In this document: one piece after another, positions 44,863 through 56,850 of the stretch
Numbering within the stretch: the first letter of the stretch is position 1
Layout: each line of letters begins with the position of its first letter
NCBI RefSeq assembly: GCF_900324485.2
Contig: NC_046641.1
Coordinates: forward strand, 4,028,799 to 4,092,798
DNA: 64,000 nt
From: Mastacembelus armatus
Taxonomy: Eukaryota > Chordata > Actinopteri > Synbranchiformes > Mastacembelidae
Direction: 5' to 3'
Translations under genes and position numbers: made by a program
Notes under the pieces: generated by a model
Databases searched by the model: none
The model's input: only the letters and a program-made list of their open reading frames with translations
What the model was told of the DNA's origin: nothing

Positions 44863-46687
44863 TATGGCAAGCCGTTTGAGCATAAATTAGATATCCTTGA
44901 TATCAGATGTTTATTTCACATACTAGTTCAGTCTTTGTCAGAACTAGTTCGACGTTTGATTGCACTAGTTGGACATGTGATTGCACTAGTTGAACAAGAA
45001 CCCTTACTAGTCACGCTTTCTCAGCAACTAGTGGCATTTCTGTCCAGCTAGTTCCATGAAAAGCCCTACTATCAATGCCAGTCACTGCACTAGTAGGACC
45101 AAAGTCCCAACTAGTCAGCTTTTTCATGTACTAGTGGCCCTCTGGACGACACTAGTAAGGCTAAAAGTCCTACTAGTTAACTAGTGTGCTGAAAGAAATG
45201 TGACAAGTTTACTAGTCAAGCATGAGTTTGGCTCACTAGTGAACTAGTGAGATTCAAATGTTTACTAGTTTACTAGTAAATACCAAAATGTCCACTAGTT
45301 CCACAGGTGGTGATCATTTTGGCCTTACTTGTTAACTAGTTAAACACACAATCTGTTACTAGTGAGCTAGTAAGGTCCAAATGGAGTAAGTAGTTGACTA
45401 GTGGCAATGATGTTCTCCTCACTAGTTAACTAGTGGAAGACATTTTGCCTCACTAGTGAAAGTCTGTATCAGACATGTTCAGACTATGACTGAACATGTC
45501 AGACATTTTTCCTACATGTTAGGCCTTTTCTTTAGCTAGTTTAGCATTTATTGGCACTAGTGAGCGACTATGTGCAACTAGTGAGACATTTGTTTAACAT
45601 GTTGGTCTTTTTGTTGCACTAGTTGATATTTTCAATACACTAGTTGACGTTTTGATCTTACCAGTCCAATATAAATGCTCACTAGTCGATTTGTGTGCTC
45701 AACTAGTGCAACTAGTAATGTTGTAAAGTGTCACTAGTTAACATGTATGATGTTTGCAACTGTTCACTAGTTAACTAGTTGCACAGAAATGTCAAACTAG
45801 TGAGGAGGTTTTGCAGACAAGTCAGATGAAAACTTACACTAGTATACCAAAAACTTTAACTAGTGCAACAAAAAGACCAATCAATCTGGTAAGATCAAAA
45901 CGTCAACTAGTGTATTGAAAATATCAACTAGTGCAACAAAAAGACCAACATGTTAAACAAATGTCTCACTAGTTGCACATAGTTGCTCACTAGTGCCAAT
46001 AAATGCTAAACTAGCTAAAGAAAAGGCCTAACATGTAGGAAAAATGTCTGACATGTTCAGTCATAGTCTGAACATGTCTGATACAGACTTTCACTAGTGA
46101 GGCAAAATGTCTTCCACTAGTTAACTAGTGAGGAGAACATCATTGCCACTAGTCAACTACTTACTCCATTTGGACCTTACTAGCTCACTAGTAACAGATT
46201 GTGTGTTTAACTAGTTAACAAGTAAGGCCAAAATGATCACCACCTGTGGAACTAGTGGACATTTTGGTATTTACTAGTAAACTAGTAAACATTTGAATCT
46301 CACTAGTTCACTAGTGAGCCAAACTCATGCTTGACTAGTAAACTTGTCACATTTCTTTCAGCACACTAGTTAACTAGTAGGACTTTTAGCCTTACTAGTG
46401 TCGTCCAGAGGGCCACTAGTACATGAAAAAGCTGACTAGTTGGGACTTTGGTCCTACTAGTGCAGTGACTGGCATTGATAGTAGGGCTTTTCATGGAACT
46501 AGCTGGACAGAAATGCCACTAGTTGCTGAGAAAGCGTGACTAGTAAGGGTTCTTGTTCAACTAGTGTAATCACATGTCCAACTAGTGCAATCAAACGTCG
46601 AACTAGTTCTGACAAAGACTGAACTAGTATGTGAAATAAACATCTGATATCAAGGATATCTAATTTATGCTCAAACGGCTTGCCATA
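44863..46687. mobile_element. 1.8-kb fold-back (palindromic) element packed with ACTAGT sites
   Basis: Left arm 44863-45664 and right arm 45886-46687 are inverted copies of 802 bp each with no net length difference. I saw only two mismatches (44983 with 46567, and 45566 with 45984). The arms enclose a 221-bp spacer, and the termini are TATGGCAAGCCG and its complement. By hand count ACTAGT occurs about 28 times per arm and about nine times in the spacer, where chance would give less than one. The intervening stretches of roughly 10-40 bp are mostly different from each other, so this is not a simple tandem satellite. No coding capacity was found. With the 6-bp flanking repeat this fits a non-autonomous fold-back DNA transposon; the superfamily is unknown to me. 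It sits between the 3' ends of upb1 and gucd1. Confidence 0.85.
45665..45885. repeat. Spacer between the arms of the palindromic element
   Basis: 221 bp that is not palindromic as a whole, though it also carries about nine ACTAGT sites, including a CACTAGTTAACTAGTTG core near the symmetry centre. A piece at about 45859-45880 (AACTAGTGCAACAAAAAGACC) recurs inside the right arm near 45930, so local duplication has occurred. Confidence 0.7.
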
Positions 46688-48505
46688 AGCCACTGCATGT
46701 TGAAGTAAAACCACTGAATGTTTAATGTCTTTGATGTGTCAGCTCAAACCAAATGAAGTTATAAGAATGAGCCTATACAGCAGCCTAGGCCTGTTTTTAC
46801 AATCTAATATTTCATGTTGAGCAGCTCCAGGTGCTTTTGGCCCATTAGTTTGCACCTAAATGAATATAAAATGTAGTCACATCCAACACGTTTTCATCTC
46901 TAGCCTTCTGTTAGAAGAAACAAAGTGCTGCTGTGTGGAACACACTCCAGAACAGTTGGCTGCAGTGTATTAAAGTCAACATAGGTGTCTTCAGCTTTTC
47001 GTTAGTAAGAGGAAAAATTAACTCAAGTTCAAACCAGTTGAAGTGCAGGTTATCTCACAGCTACTTGGATGATCATTTACACACACACTTAGAAAGATAC
47101 TTTGGGATACAATGAGTGAAAAAACTACTGGTTCTGTTATTAGACCACTGAAAACATTTAACTTGATAAATTTGTTAGGGATTTTTCATCAAATTAACAT
47201 ATTGCTAAAATATACTGATTGGGTTATTTTAGGTTTTCATTTCACATTTAGAATAAGCTTTAGCTTTAAAAAGGAGAATTTGGTTGTGATGATTCTGTGG
47301 TCATTTGTTCATTTGGAAAAATTGTAGAATTTAATGGAGAAGTAGCTTATTCAATACTCATGTACAAAAGAAAAATAGCAATAATGGGGCTTGTGTTCAA
47401 ATCCTTTAATCACGACATATAAATGCAGCTCTATGTTTAATAAAAAATAATGTTTGTGGTTTAAAAGGTGCTGTTTGTTTTTTTTTTTTTTGTTTTCAAA
47501 AAGCACAAACAGGACAAAACCATTTTCATAGTTTCAGTAAAGCAATTTCATGATAAAATCTTTAAATAACATAATCCGGTCTAATATGAACACTTGTAGT
47601 GCAAAAAGGTATACATAATAACACAATTAAAAAAATAAAACTTGAGGGACAGTGAGGATGTGACCTAGGCTTCGCTACATTCAACAGAGAGCATGGCAGA
47701 ATGAAGAGGACACCTTTGTTCTGCGACATGATTAGTATAACCGCACCATCTGTTCAGCATGTTGCCACAAACACAAGATGTTTTTTTTTTTCCCAGTGAA
47801 ATGAATCAAACTAGTGAGTTCATGTTTCATTGTGTCCACATACTGTCCATGTTCTTCTGTAGGCAGAGCCATCAACACACTATGGAGTATTGCATTGAAC
47901 TAGTTTTGTCATTTGATTCACTTCAGGGTGTTAATTACCTGAGACTCTCAGCACAAATACTTCCTGTATTCCCTGTTGAAAGAAAGTGACATAAGGGTTT
48001 TTTCAAATAAACTCCTTATCCTAAATGTTGTTGTCGTCAGCCCTGAATTATTTGCACACCATTTCCTGATAATTCCTATTCTACATCTTGATTCCCAAGA
48101 AACCAATAACTGTCGCTGCGCAAGTCTGAAATCCTTTGCTCACAGTTTGAGATTTAAGCACTGAGCAACCACAGTCATTACAATTCAACAGACACAAAAT
48201 TCATTTGAACTATCATATCAAAAAAAAAAAAAGAAAAAAAAAATCTTTTAGATTGTTGAATCTCCCATCTGTTTATCCTTCAAGGGTCAAGTAGTACTGG
48301 ATGTATAAGAGGGAATTAAAAGCAGTGATTCTGCGGCAAGTGTTTCTCATGTGAGCAGTCATGTTGGGCTTATTAGCACCAGAGAAGGTAGCCCAGGTGA
48401 CCTGTGACAGCAGAGTCTAGTACTGAACTGGAGACATGCAGCGTCATGATGTCACTATAATGATAAATCGAGAAGTGTGAACCTCTAATCCATCATCACT
48501 GGCCA
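46688..48505 (-). other. Intergenic DNA and gucd1 3' untranslated region
   Basis: The first six bases repeat the left flank of the palindromic element. The rest is AT-rich with T and A runs near 47479 and 48222. The sequence next to the gucd1 stop is presumably its 3' UTR on the minus strand, but the end was not fixed. No other gene recognised. Confidence 0.45.
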
Positions 48506-49892
<1,387 letters not shown>

Positions 49893-50280
49893 CCTGTTGT
49901 CCTTTCTAAGACCAGCGGATACCTCGCTAACACACGACGAGCTGCTCGGTGCTGCTCACAGCATTTACCCCGAGGTCGTGTTTCCTCATCGACGCTAACT
50001 ACCTGCCGGGCTGAGCTAGCACCTCGACCTACCCCTGTCAGACATACAAGCGCCACTCAACTATAAAAATAAGGCAACGAGGGTAGAAGAGCTCATTCTT
50101 AGCACGTTTCGTGACAGTGTCGCCATCTAAAGGTTTCTTGTACTTCACTCCTCTGTTGTTTGCTAACAGCCATACGTCTGTCAGCTGCCGTCACACTGCC
50201 ACCCAGCGGCCGGGGGGAGTCACTGCCAAGCTCGGGTTCAAACCGGAAATTGGTTTGAGGGACATGAACTCAGTCCACAC
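49893..50280 (-). promoter_or_regulatory. gucd1: gucd1 promoter and 5' UTR region
   Basis: A CpG-containing, GC-richer stretch directly upstream of the gucd1 start on the minus strand, bounded by the P2X gene's 3' end. No core promoter motif could be fixed. Confidence 0.45.
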
Positions 50281-50299
50281 ATTCAGACATTGAAGCGGT

Positions 50300-50305
50300 T
50301 TTATT
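50300..50305 (-). terminator. Polyadenylation signal of the P2X gene
   Basis: TTTATT on the plus strand reads AATAAA on the minus strand, 62 bp after the P2X stop codon. Confidence 0.6.
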
Positions 50306-50366
50306 GAAGATTTTAAATGATGTTTAAGACAATCAGAAAAATGAAGGTAAATGTTGATGCGACCGT

Positions 50367-53300
50367 CTATTGAGTTCCATAGCTGGTGGCCAGTGACATC
50401 TGTAACATATAAAAAGGAGATTAGCTGTGCAGCAAGTAAACTATTATTTTATTCATTACTTATTACCGACTACAGTGGGGAATGTAAAATAAAAAACGAG
50501 TATTAGTCACTTACAGATTCAGTATGGGCATCGTCACTCAGATATGTGACTTTATGTTTCCTGTAAAGATCTCTTTTTTTCATGCATGTTAGTAGAAACC
50601 AGTCAGAAACTGCAGGAATCTGGGGAGAAACAGGTAAAACACCCAGTTTGTGACTGTGATCACTTTTTCCATAAAGGAACTACCTTTATGGAAGGTACAT
50701 TGATACATTGAAGCCAAACCTGTGTCATTACTGTCTGAAACACGGTCTATAAAGCCTCTATGCAGTGTTTAGGACATGATGTGCCTCCTCTATGTACTCA
50801 CCAAACTGAGAAAAGCCAATGTTGCACCTAAGTTCACTATAGTTGGTACAATGCCAAATTTTCCTGCCTGTAAGATAAAGGTAAAAGCCACAGCTACTAT
50901 CAATGCAAAGTGACCACACACATTTTGATGAAGATACTAAGTACAAGACTTATCGAGGCCTCACAGTTCCAAAAACAATGATGTCAAAGCGGATCCCATA
51001 CGCTTTGATCAAGGTTCTGGTCTCCTCTCCATCTGGGGTCTTGTAGTATTTGGCAAACCTAAAAAAGGTTTAATTTTAGTGTTTCACGCATTTCTAAATG
51101 AAATTGGTTTTAAATAAAAATGGTTTTACCTGAAGTTGTATCCAGGGGCCACAGTATGGTCAGGGTCTTTGTTGTCCAGCCTGTGGAAGCTGTACTTGGG
51201 GTAACACTTCCCTGCCCACCAGTCCAGATCACAGCTCCAGTCGATAATAATACCTATAATGCCACCCTTCACAAATATTAAAACACTTCATTCACTTATC
51301 CACCTGTGTACAAGTGCACACAAATATGTGAAAGACTTGACAACTGAAAGGCAAAAGATTTAGGACACAGGAAAGTGTTTGGGGGGGAGGGGGGATACAG
51401 TAATGACATGTTTGAAATGTGGTTGGTGTATTTCATTCTGGGTGTACCATCACAGCCATGTCTTGAAACTCCTCTCCAGCCTCCGAAACGATGTGTTTGA
51501 GGCGGAATATGGGACAGTCAGGGTCTGTTGCACGATTGAACTCACATGAGTTCAGGTATGACGAGTTAATGTGTGGCAGTATGTTTCTTCTGGAAGAGAG
51601 ACATTTGATCTAATGGCATACAGTGAAGCATCATGTTTGCATATACCAACCTGAGAAGAGGACACACCTGTCCCTCTTGTCTTTCTTTACAGAATACTGA
51701 CCTATGAAAGTTGAACTTCGGGTATGTAATGCTGTTTTTGATCAACACAGTGAAGTTCTCAGCTGCAGTCAGCATTGCATATCTGTGGGACAGAAAATGC
51801 CATGTTGGGCCATTTACCTTTATGTTGTTATAATTAATTGTAAATACGACAACATTGCTTATATTCTTACTTAGGTGGCATAGTGTCAATTTCAAGAGGA
51901 CACCATGAGAACACTTCACAGGTCCGCACAGTTGTGGAATAGTTCTCACACAGTCCTGTTTGTATACCTGGGTGGAAAAATAGCTGCAGTTTGATGAATG
52001 GTGTTGCATACATCTCTCTGACTTGTACTATTTATGGTTGATATAACAAAGCCCTACCACTGCCTCGAGGATTACTGTATCCCTCAGTGCAGTCGCAGTC
52101 ATCCACACAAGTTGTTGATGGACTTGGAAGCTGGAGGAGAAATGGCCAGTGTTAGTCTGAACATCCGAAACTAGACAACTGAAATCTGCAAGGCTGCTGG
52201 CGTGAGATCAGGATGTGCGCATGTCGTATTTCTGTGGTGTTTTTGGCCTGAGCAAGGACATAGACGATCATAATGTTTACAATAGCTCTGTTTCATTTAA
52301 GTCTATCAGTAAGCCATGTCAGTGAACCAGCATGCAAAACAGTAACTCCCTGGGAGAGGCAGAGATAAAGGAGTTGCATGCACAATAATTTTTTTCAATT
52401 ATAGCTGTGGTTTCAGGTATATCAGGTTACCTGCAGAGAAAAAGGTCCACACACTGTAACTTATTGTAACTTATCAAGGATCAAACCTTAGAGTTCACAG
52501 CCATGCTAGCAGCTCTGAGAGTCTGCATTTAGGCTGAAATTAACATGCTGATGTTCACAAGGACAGTAAGCACATGCTTATTTTTAGCAGGCAGAAATTA
52601 TACCCTGTTGTCCATCTTAGTTTGGCCCTTTATCATGCAGACATTTTCGAAATAGCAATGATGTTACGCACCAAATGTTACGACAGCAATGTTATATCAT
52701 GTAACATCAGTGTCTCACCTGAGGACAACGTGACTGAACTTGATTTTGGGTGACAACCATCTTCGTCGTCACAAAGAAGGATTTATCGCCCTATTAGAGA
52801 AGCAACACAAATGTCACAAGACAATAAAAAATGTCAGTCGTAAAACAAACTGTAGATAACTTTCACACAACATACCATTTAATGTACCATGCAATTGGGG
52901 AAACGTTAAGATGGGTTTAGGGTGCTCACTGAGTTTCTGTGCATTTGTTATAAAGACTAAATGTATTTTTTTTTATCACCTGAGGGGGGATCACGTAGTC
53001 AGCCACATCCCAAAGACGGGGGCCCATGTCAGATGTGTTGGTGAGGGAAAAGCCTTTCACTTTGGTGGTGACACTACTGATAACAGAGTCTGTATCCTGG
53101 TAGGCCTTCTGTACCACACACACATACCTGCAGGTTTACAGCAGTGTGATCAAATTGTAACACGTTACCAGGCAGGTCATTACAACAGTATTTCATGACT
53201 AGTTTCCACACAGAATCCCAAACCCATTGATTCTATTCATTACTTACCCCACAGTGTACAGCAGGATCAGAAGCTGAGCGAGCCTGAACACACATCCCAC

Positions 53301-53390
53301 CAGTGTGCTTGGAATAACCAGCGTTTTTGTTGTTTCATAATCAAACACATAATGCAGACAGTTCTGACAGCAACCTGCAGTTTTACTCAT
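50367..53390 (-). CDS. P2X ATP-gated cation channel subunit
   Basis: Twelve minus-strand exons: 53390-53248, 53127-52980, 52790-52719, 52130-52058, 51967-51871, 51782-51702, 51589-51448, 51266-51130, 51058-50965, 50867-50802, 50619-50515, 50399-50367. They sum to 1,191 nt, 396 residues, in one frame. Trimeric P2X channels open to Na+ and Ca2+ on binding extracellular ATP. TM1 is [20 protein letters not shown]. The ectodomain has TTKVKG with the ATP-contacting lysines, [22 protein letters not shown] and IKAYGIRFD. It holds the ten conserved cysteines plus one extra in CVDDCDC. TM2 is near [11 protein letters not shown] and VSDWFLLTC, followed by the YRKHK form of the YxxxK stability motif. The cytoplasmic tail is short. 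It resembles P2X4, P2X5, P2X6 and fish P2X8, and I cannot choose among them. Human P2RX6 also lies on 22q11. Confidence 0.93.
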
Positions 53391-54231
53391 TGCTGCACCA
53401 CACACCTGTGACAGACTGTGCAACAGTAACGAGTGGACATAGATTCTCTTATTCAAATCATTGTATTCAAATCATACTGCCAGGACCTGTCAACGTAGGA
53501 CAACCCTAAGAGCTGAAGTGTTCTTGGTTAACTCTAATTGCACTAATAAATGAGCAAGAGGATTCAGTGCAAAAATATTACCAGTTTGCACAGAACCGAC
53601 CATCATCATAGCCCCAATTGTACCGTAGGATTTTGTTCAGAAATGCAGTATTTATTTTGATACTATATTTACATAATATTGAATTTGGATTTGCATGAGT
53701 TGAAGAGAAGTTTGTAACGGTAAGAAGAGCATGACACCAACACTGCGTAAGAGTGTTTTTTTTAATCATAACACACATTTGACTTCTATGAACACAGGAC
53801 AAATACAATGTCACTTTGGTCCAATAGTATGATAAAAAGTCTGTATAAAAACAATTCAGTTCACATAGACACCTAATTTCAGTTCATATAGGCTTCCCAG
53901 TTGTCACTGAATTCAATGAAGTGTTTTAAACACACCCTCTTTCAAGTTTCTATGAAGTCCATGTTGTCATATTCACATATTTAATAGACAGGCTACAGCA
54001 GACTGTATACACAATATACAAATTTATAATGCTAAATTTCCATTTGACATACAGCACTAATCTTTTAAAACTGTTTAAAACAATGTTTTATATGTTTCTG
54101 TGTTGAATTTTCAAGTATGAGTATGAAGGCATCTATAATGTATTTTAGAAAACAACCAAAAAAAAGCCCACAGTAATGAAGCTACAGTGAAGTGTTGACA
54201 GGGGAACGTCTGCGTTCTCCAGTTAAACCCA
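53391..54231 (-). other. P2X 5' flank and probable zbtb26 3' UTR
   Basis: Non-coding AT-rich sequence. The part next to the zbtb26 stop is likely its 3' UTR on the minus strand. No separate gene recognised. Confidence 0.45.
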
Positions 54232-55581
54232 TCAGAATGAAGCTGACGTGTTAGGAAACCAGCCATCATGTTCACTCAAGTCAAGCCCTCCTTCGTGCAG
54301 GCTGCCTTCGTTTGCATTGTCAAAGCTGTTCTTCCCGTGGATCTGTTTAAGATGCTTTCGGAGAACCGGCTTATGAGCGAATACCATGTCACAGTAATTG
54401 CAGCGGTGGGGTTTGTCCCCGCTGTGCAGGTTTAAGTGATCGAGCAAAGAACACTTTTGGGTGAAAGTCTTACCACAGATTTTACACTGGAAGGGCTTGA
54501 TGCCAGCGTGGACGCGCATGTGTCGGTGAAGGTTGCCCTTCTGCGTGAAGGTCTTGCCACAGAGGAGGCACATGAACAGCTTGTGCATCTTGAGGTGGTT
54601 GGCGTAGTTCTCCAGCTGCCGGAAGACCCGGGCACACTTGGGGCACTGGTGGTACCACTGCAGAGGTTTGTCGTAGCACCTCTGGTGACCGCTGTGTTTT
54701 TCTGCAGGAGGGGATGGAGGAGGGGGGCTGAGTGGGTACCCGGCCACGCCAGGTGGAACTGCTGTTTCACTGCTACGACTGTCCACGGTGGAGTTGATAA
54801 ATGAATGCTGGGGCTCAGGGGAGTGGAGCACGGTAGGCGGACTGGTGGGGAGGTGACCGCTCACAGAGTTTTCTGCTACGTCAGATACAGACTCCACCTT
54901 AACTATAGTGATGTCCCTCTCTGCTGTACCCTGCCTTTGGTGTCGGCTCAAAATCTGGATAGAGGATTTAGGTTGTATGATCACATCGTCGTCGTCATCG
55001 TCGTCGTCGTCGTCATCATCATCATCATCAACATCAACATCATCTCCGTCCTCAACTTGGTCCACCTTCTCCTCCTGATGAACAGGACGCACCTGGGATC
55101 GCTCTTGCTCTCTCTGGGCCTGAGAGGATAAACCCTCATCCCTCTTCTCTTTCTTCATGTCCACATCCACGTTCAGCTGACGTGCTGCCTGAGGTTTGAT
55201 AAACTTGCTGAGGGCCTGAGTGCACTGCTCCACAATGTGGCCCATTTGGAGGAAGCTGGCCACTGTCAGGTAATGCACCAACTTTAGCTCAGGAAACTCC
55301 AGCTGCCCTGTGTAACAGGACAGAAGCAGCTGCCGGCCCACTTCCGCCTCCTGGATCATGGAGATCTGGACCTCCTTGGAGTCCTGCTGAAGAATGAACT
55401 GATCCCTCAGGAAAGATGAACCGGCAGCAAACACCACCTTGTGGCCAGGGACCTCAAGCTGGTTGAGGCGCACGGTGACATCACAGAAGCGCCTCTGGTG
55501 TCGTAGGAGGTTCATCTTCTGCAGCATGGAGTCCCCAAACGTGGCGAATCGGAACTGCAGGATCACCTGGTTCTGGGCCAT
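54232..55581 (-). CDS. zbtb26: BTB/POZ and C2H2 zinc-finger protein ZBTB26
   Basis: A single coding exon of 1,350 nt, 449 residues plus stop. The start is set at MAQNQVILQF by comparison with human MSERSDLLHF; an upstream in-frame MHCC starts at the exon edge and is less likely. Residues about 1-125 form a BTB/POZ dimerisation domain (GDSMLQKMNLLRHQRRFCDV, VFAAGSSFLRDQF, VGRQLLLSCYTGQLEFPEL). An acidic middle holds a run of 15 or so aspartates. Four C2H2 fingers follow, starting CPKCARVF, CLLCGKTF, CKICGKTF and CNYCDMVF. The short C-terminus contains HGKNSFDNANE. The fingers match ZBTB26 almost residue for residue, more than I recall for ZBTB6. It is expected to act as a nuclear sequence-specific regulator; its targets are not known to me. 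Confidence 0.93.
   Translation of the reverse strand: MAQNQVILQFRFATFGDSMLQKMNLLRHQRRFCDVTVRLNQLEVPGHKVVFAAGSSFLRDQFILQQDSKEVQISMIQEAEVGRQLLLSCYTGQLEFPELKLVHYLTVASFLQMGHIVEQCTQALSKFIKPQAARQLNVDVDMKKEKRDEGLSSQAQREQERSQVRPVHQEEKVDQVEDGDDVDVDDDDDDDDDDDDDDDVIIQPKSSIQILSRHQRQGTAERDITIVKVESVSDVAENSVSGHLPTSPPTVLHSPEPQHSFINSTVDSRSSETAVPPGVAGYPLSPPPPSPPAEKHSGHQRCYDKPLQWYHQCPKCARVFRQLENYANHLKMHKLFMCLLCGKTFTQKGNLHRHMRVHAGIKPFQCKICGKTFTQKCSLLDHLNLHSGDKPHRCNYCDMVFAHKPVLRKHLKQIHGKNSFDNANEGSLHEGGLDLSEHDGWFPNTSASF
54984..55043. repeat. Trinucleotide run coding for poly-aspartate in zbtb26
   Basis: GTC/ATC repeats on the plus strand encode an uninterrupted aspartate run followed by alternating Asp-Val on the minus strand. 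Such runs vary in length between individuals and species. Confidence 0.9.
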
Positions 55582-55611
55582 AGTGAAGCGAGGGCCAGCA
55601 CAGCAGTGCAC

Positions 55612-56850
55612 CTGTTCAGGACAAATTCAGAGACGGTATCAACGATTACACATCACACTTATTGTGTAAATCTCAATAACGACCACTGTAACCTGCCCAT
55701 CATCATGTGCTGCCCTCATCAACAAGTTAAGACAGGACCCCTGCTTGTTCTCTTCAGAAACTTTAAGTAAAACACTGGAGGCTCCTCAAACTCTGATGCA
55801 CAAAGATCATTGTGCTGTTCAGGATTAAACTCAGTAAACATTTAGAGCTGATGGTCTGTTCACAGATTCATACAGATCCTGACCTCTCCTGTTTTTGTTT
55901 TTTTCCCCCCCATTTACAGAAAAACCGGTCGGTCCAGTAATAATCCGAGCGCTGTCTGCTGACACATGGTGGCTATTTTCTTTAAAAACAGGTTTATTTC
56001 TTAGATACTGTGAAAGACAAAGAGGGGACTACGAGTAAAATATATTCAGTCTCAACAACTTCAAAATAAGTGCAGGGAGGCGGTGTGAGGAAAGACCATG
56101 GTGAGCAGCACCGTCTGCAGACTGTCCAGGTGAGGAAGCCTACAGGCAGCGACACGTTGACAGAGCGGTCTATCCAGACTTCCGCAGCTGTGCTGGGCTG
56201 CTGGGTGAGACGTAAGCTCAGGCTGGACCAGACCGGGTATGCTTGTTCACATCGGCTGTGACGGTGAAGCAGACCCAGCCTGTCGCCTGTGTAAACACCG
56301 GCCCTCCTCAGGTCGCTGCTAACGCTAAACACACTGGTCTGTCTGTCTGTCTGCTGCTGTTTAAATAATTAAATAGCACACACATCTAAACGCTGCACGT
56401 CCCCGGAGAACAAGATATTAGAGGACCCTAGCTAGGACCGTCCAGACCCGATGCTGGCCCTGGGGGGGTCGCTGTCCCGCTGACTCTGGCCCACACAAGC
56501 AGCTTAGCGCCGCCGGTGTTCCCGGTAAAACACCGAGTTTCTGAGGGGACAAACCTGCGCGTTTCCCCCGGTAAAGCGGTAAAAAGTGGCTTTTCACGGG
56601 TGTCGGTAAATGCACCGCTAGCTAAGCCATATGTGAATCACGGACTGCCTCCATATTTGGTTTTGGCCTAACATTAGTCGTCCACCAGCTAACCTCTCAG
56701 GCCACGACGCACTGACCAGGTAAGCGCTTTACCTGACGCAGCAACGAGCCCTGTTTTACTCCTGAACCACCTGGAAACGGGTCGAAGCAGGTCTGCTACC
56801 GCAGCACACCGAGCCGTGTCGGGTCCGGACGGGACGCGAAGGGGCTGCTC
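55612..56850 (-). promoter_or_regulatory. zbtb26: zbtb26 upstream region with a CpG-rich candidate 5' exon
   Basis: The zbtb26 coding exon has an acceptor at its 5' edge (AG at 55613-55612, exon from 55611), so a non-coding exon must lie upstream. A donor-like GCGTCAG/GTAAAG on the minus strand ends a GC-rich stretch at 56733, which I take as the likely first exon. CpG density is raised over roughly 55900-56850, the best promoter candidate. No gene was seen in the divergent direction. Confidence 0.45.

Noticed and set aside
44861-44870. CACTATGG at the left end of the palindrome, resembling Transib termini
   Set aside because: The CAC belongs to the flanking AGCCAC repeat; the right end does not show the matching inverted CAC, and the duplication is six bases, not five.
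44863-46687. CRISPR-like or satellite reading of the ACTAGT array
   Set aside because: The repeated word is only six bases, spacing is irregular, the whole is an inverted repeat, and the context is a vertebrate genome.
46499-46714. A 71-codon minus-strand open frame at the right end of the palindrome
   Set aside because: It spans the element edge, has no domain, and is created by the repeated word; not a gene.
54436-55131. Forward open frames opposite zbtb26
   Set aside because: They are antisense shadows of a strongly conserved BTB zinc-finger frame.
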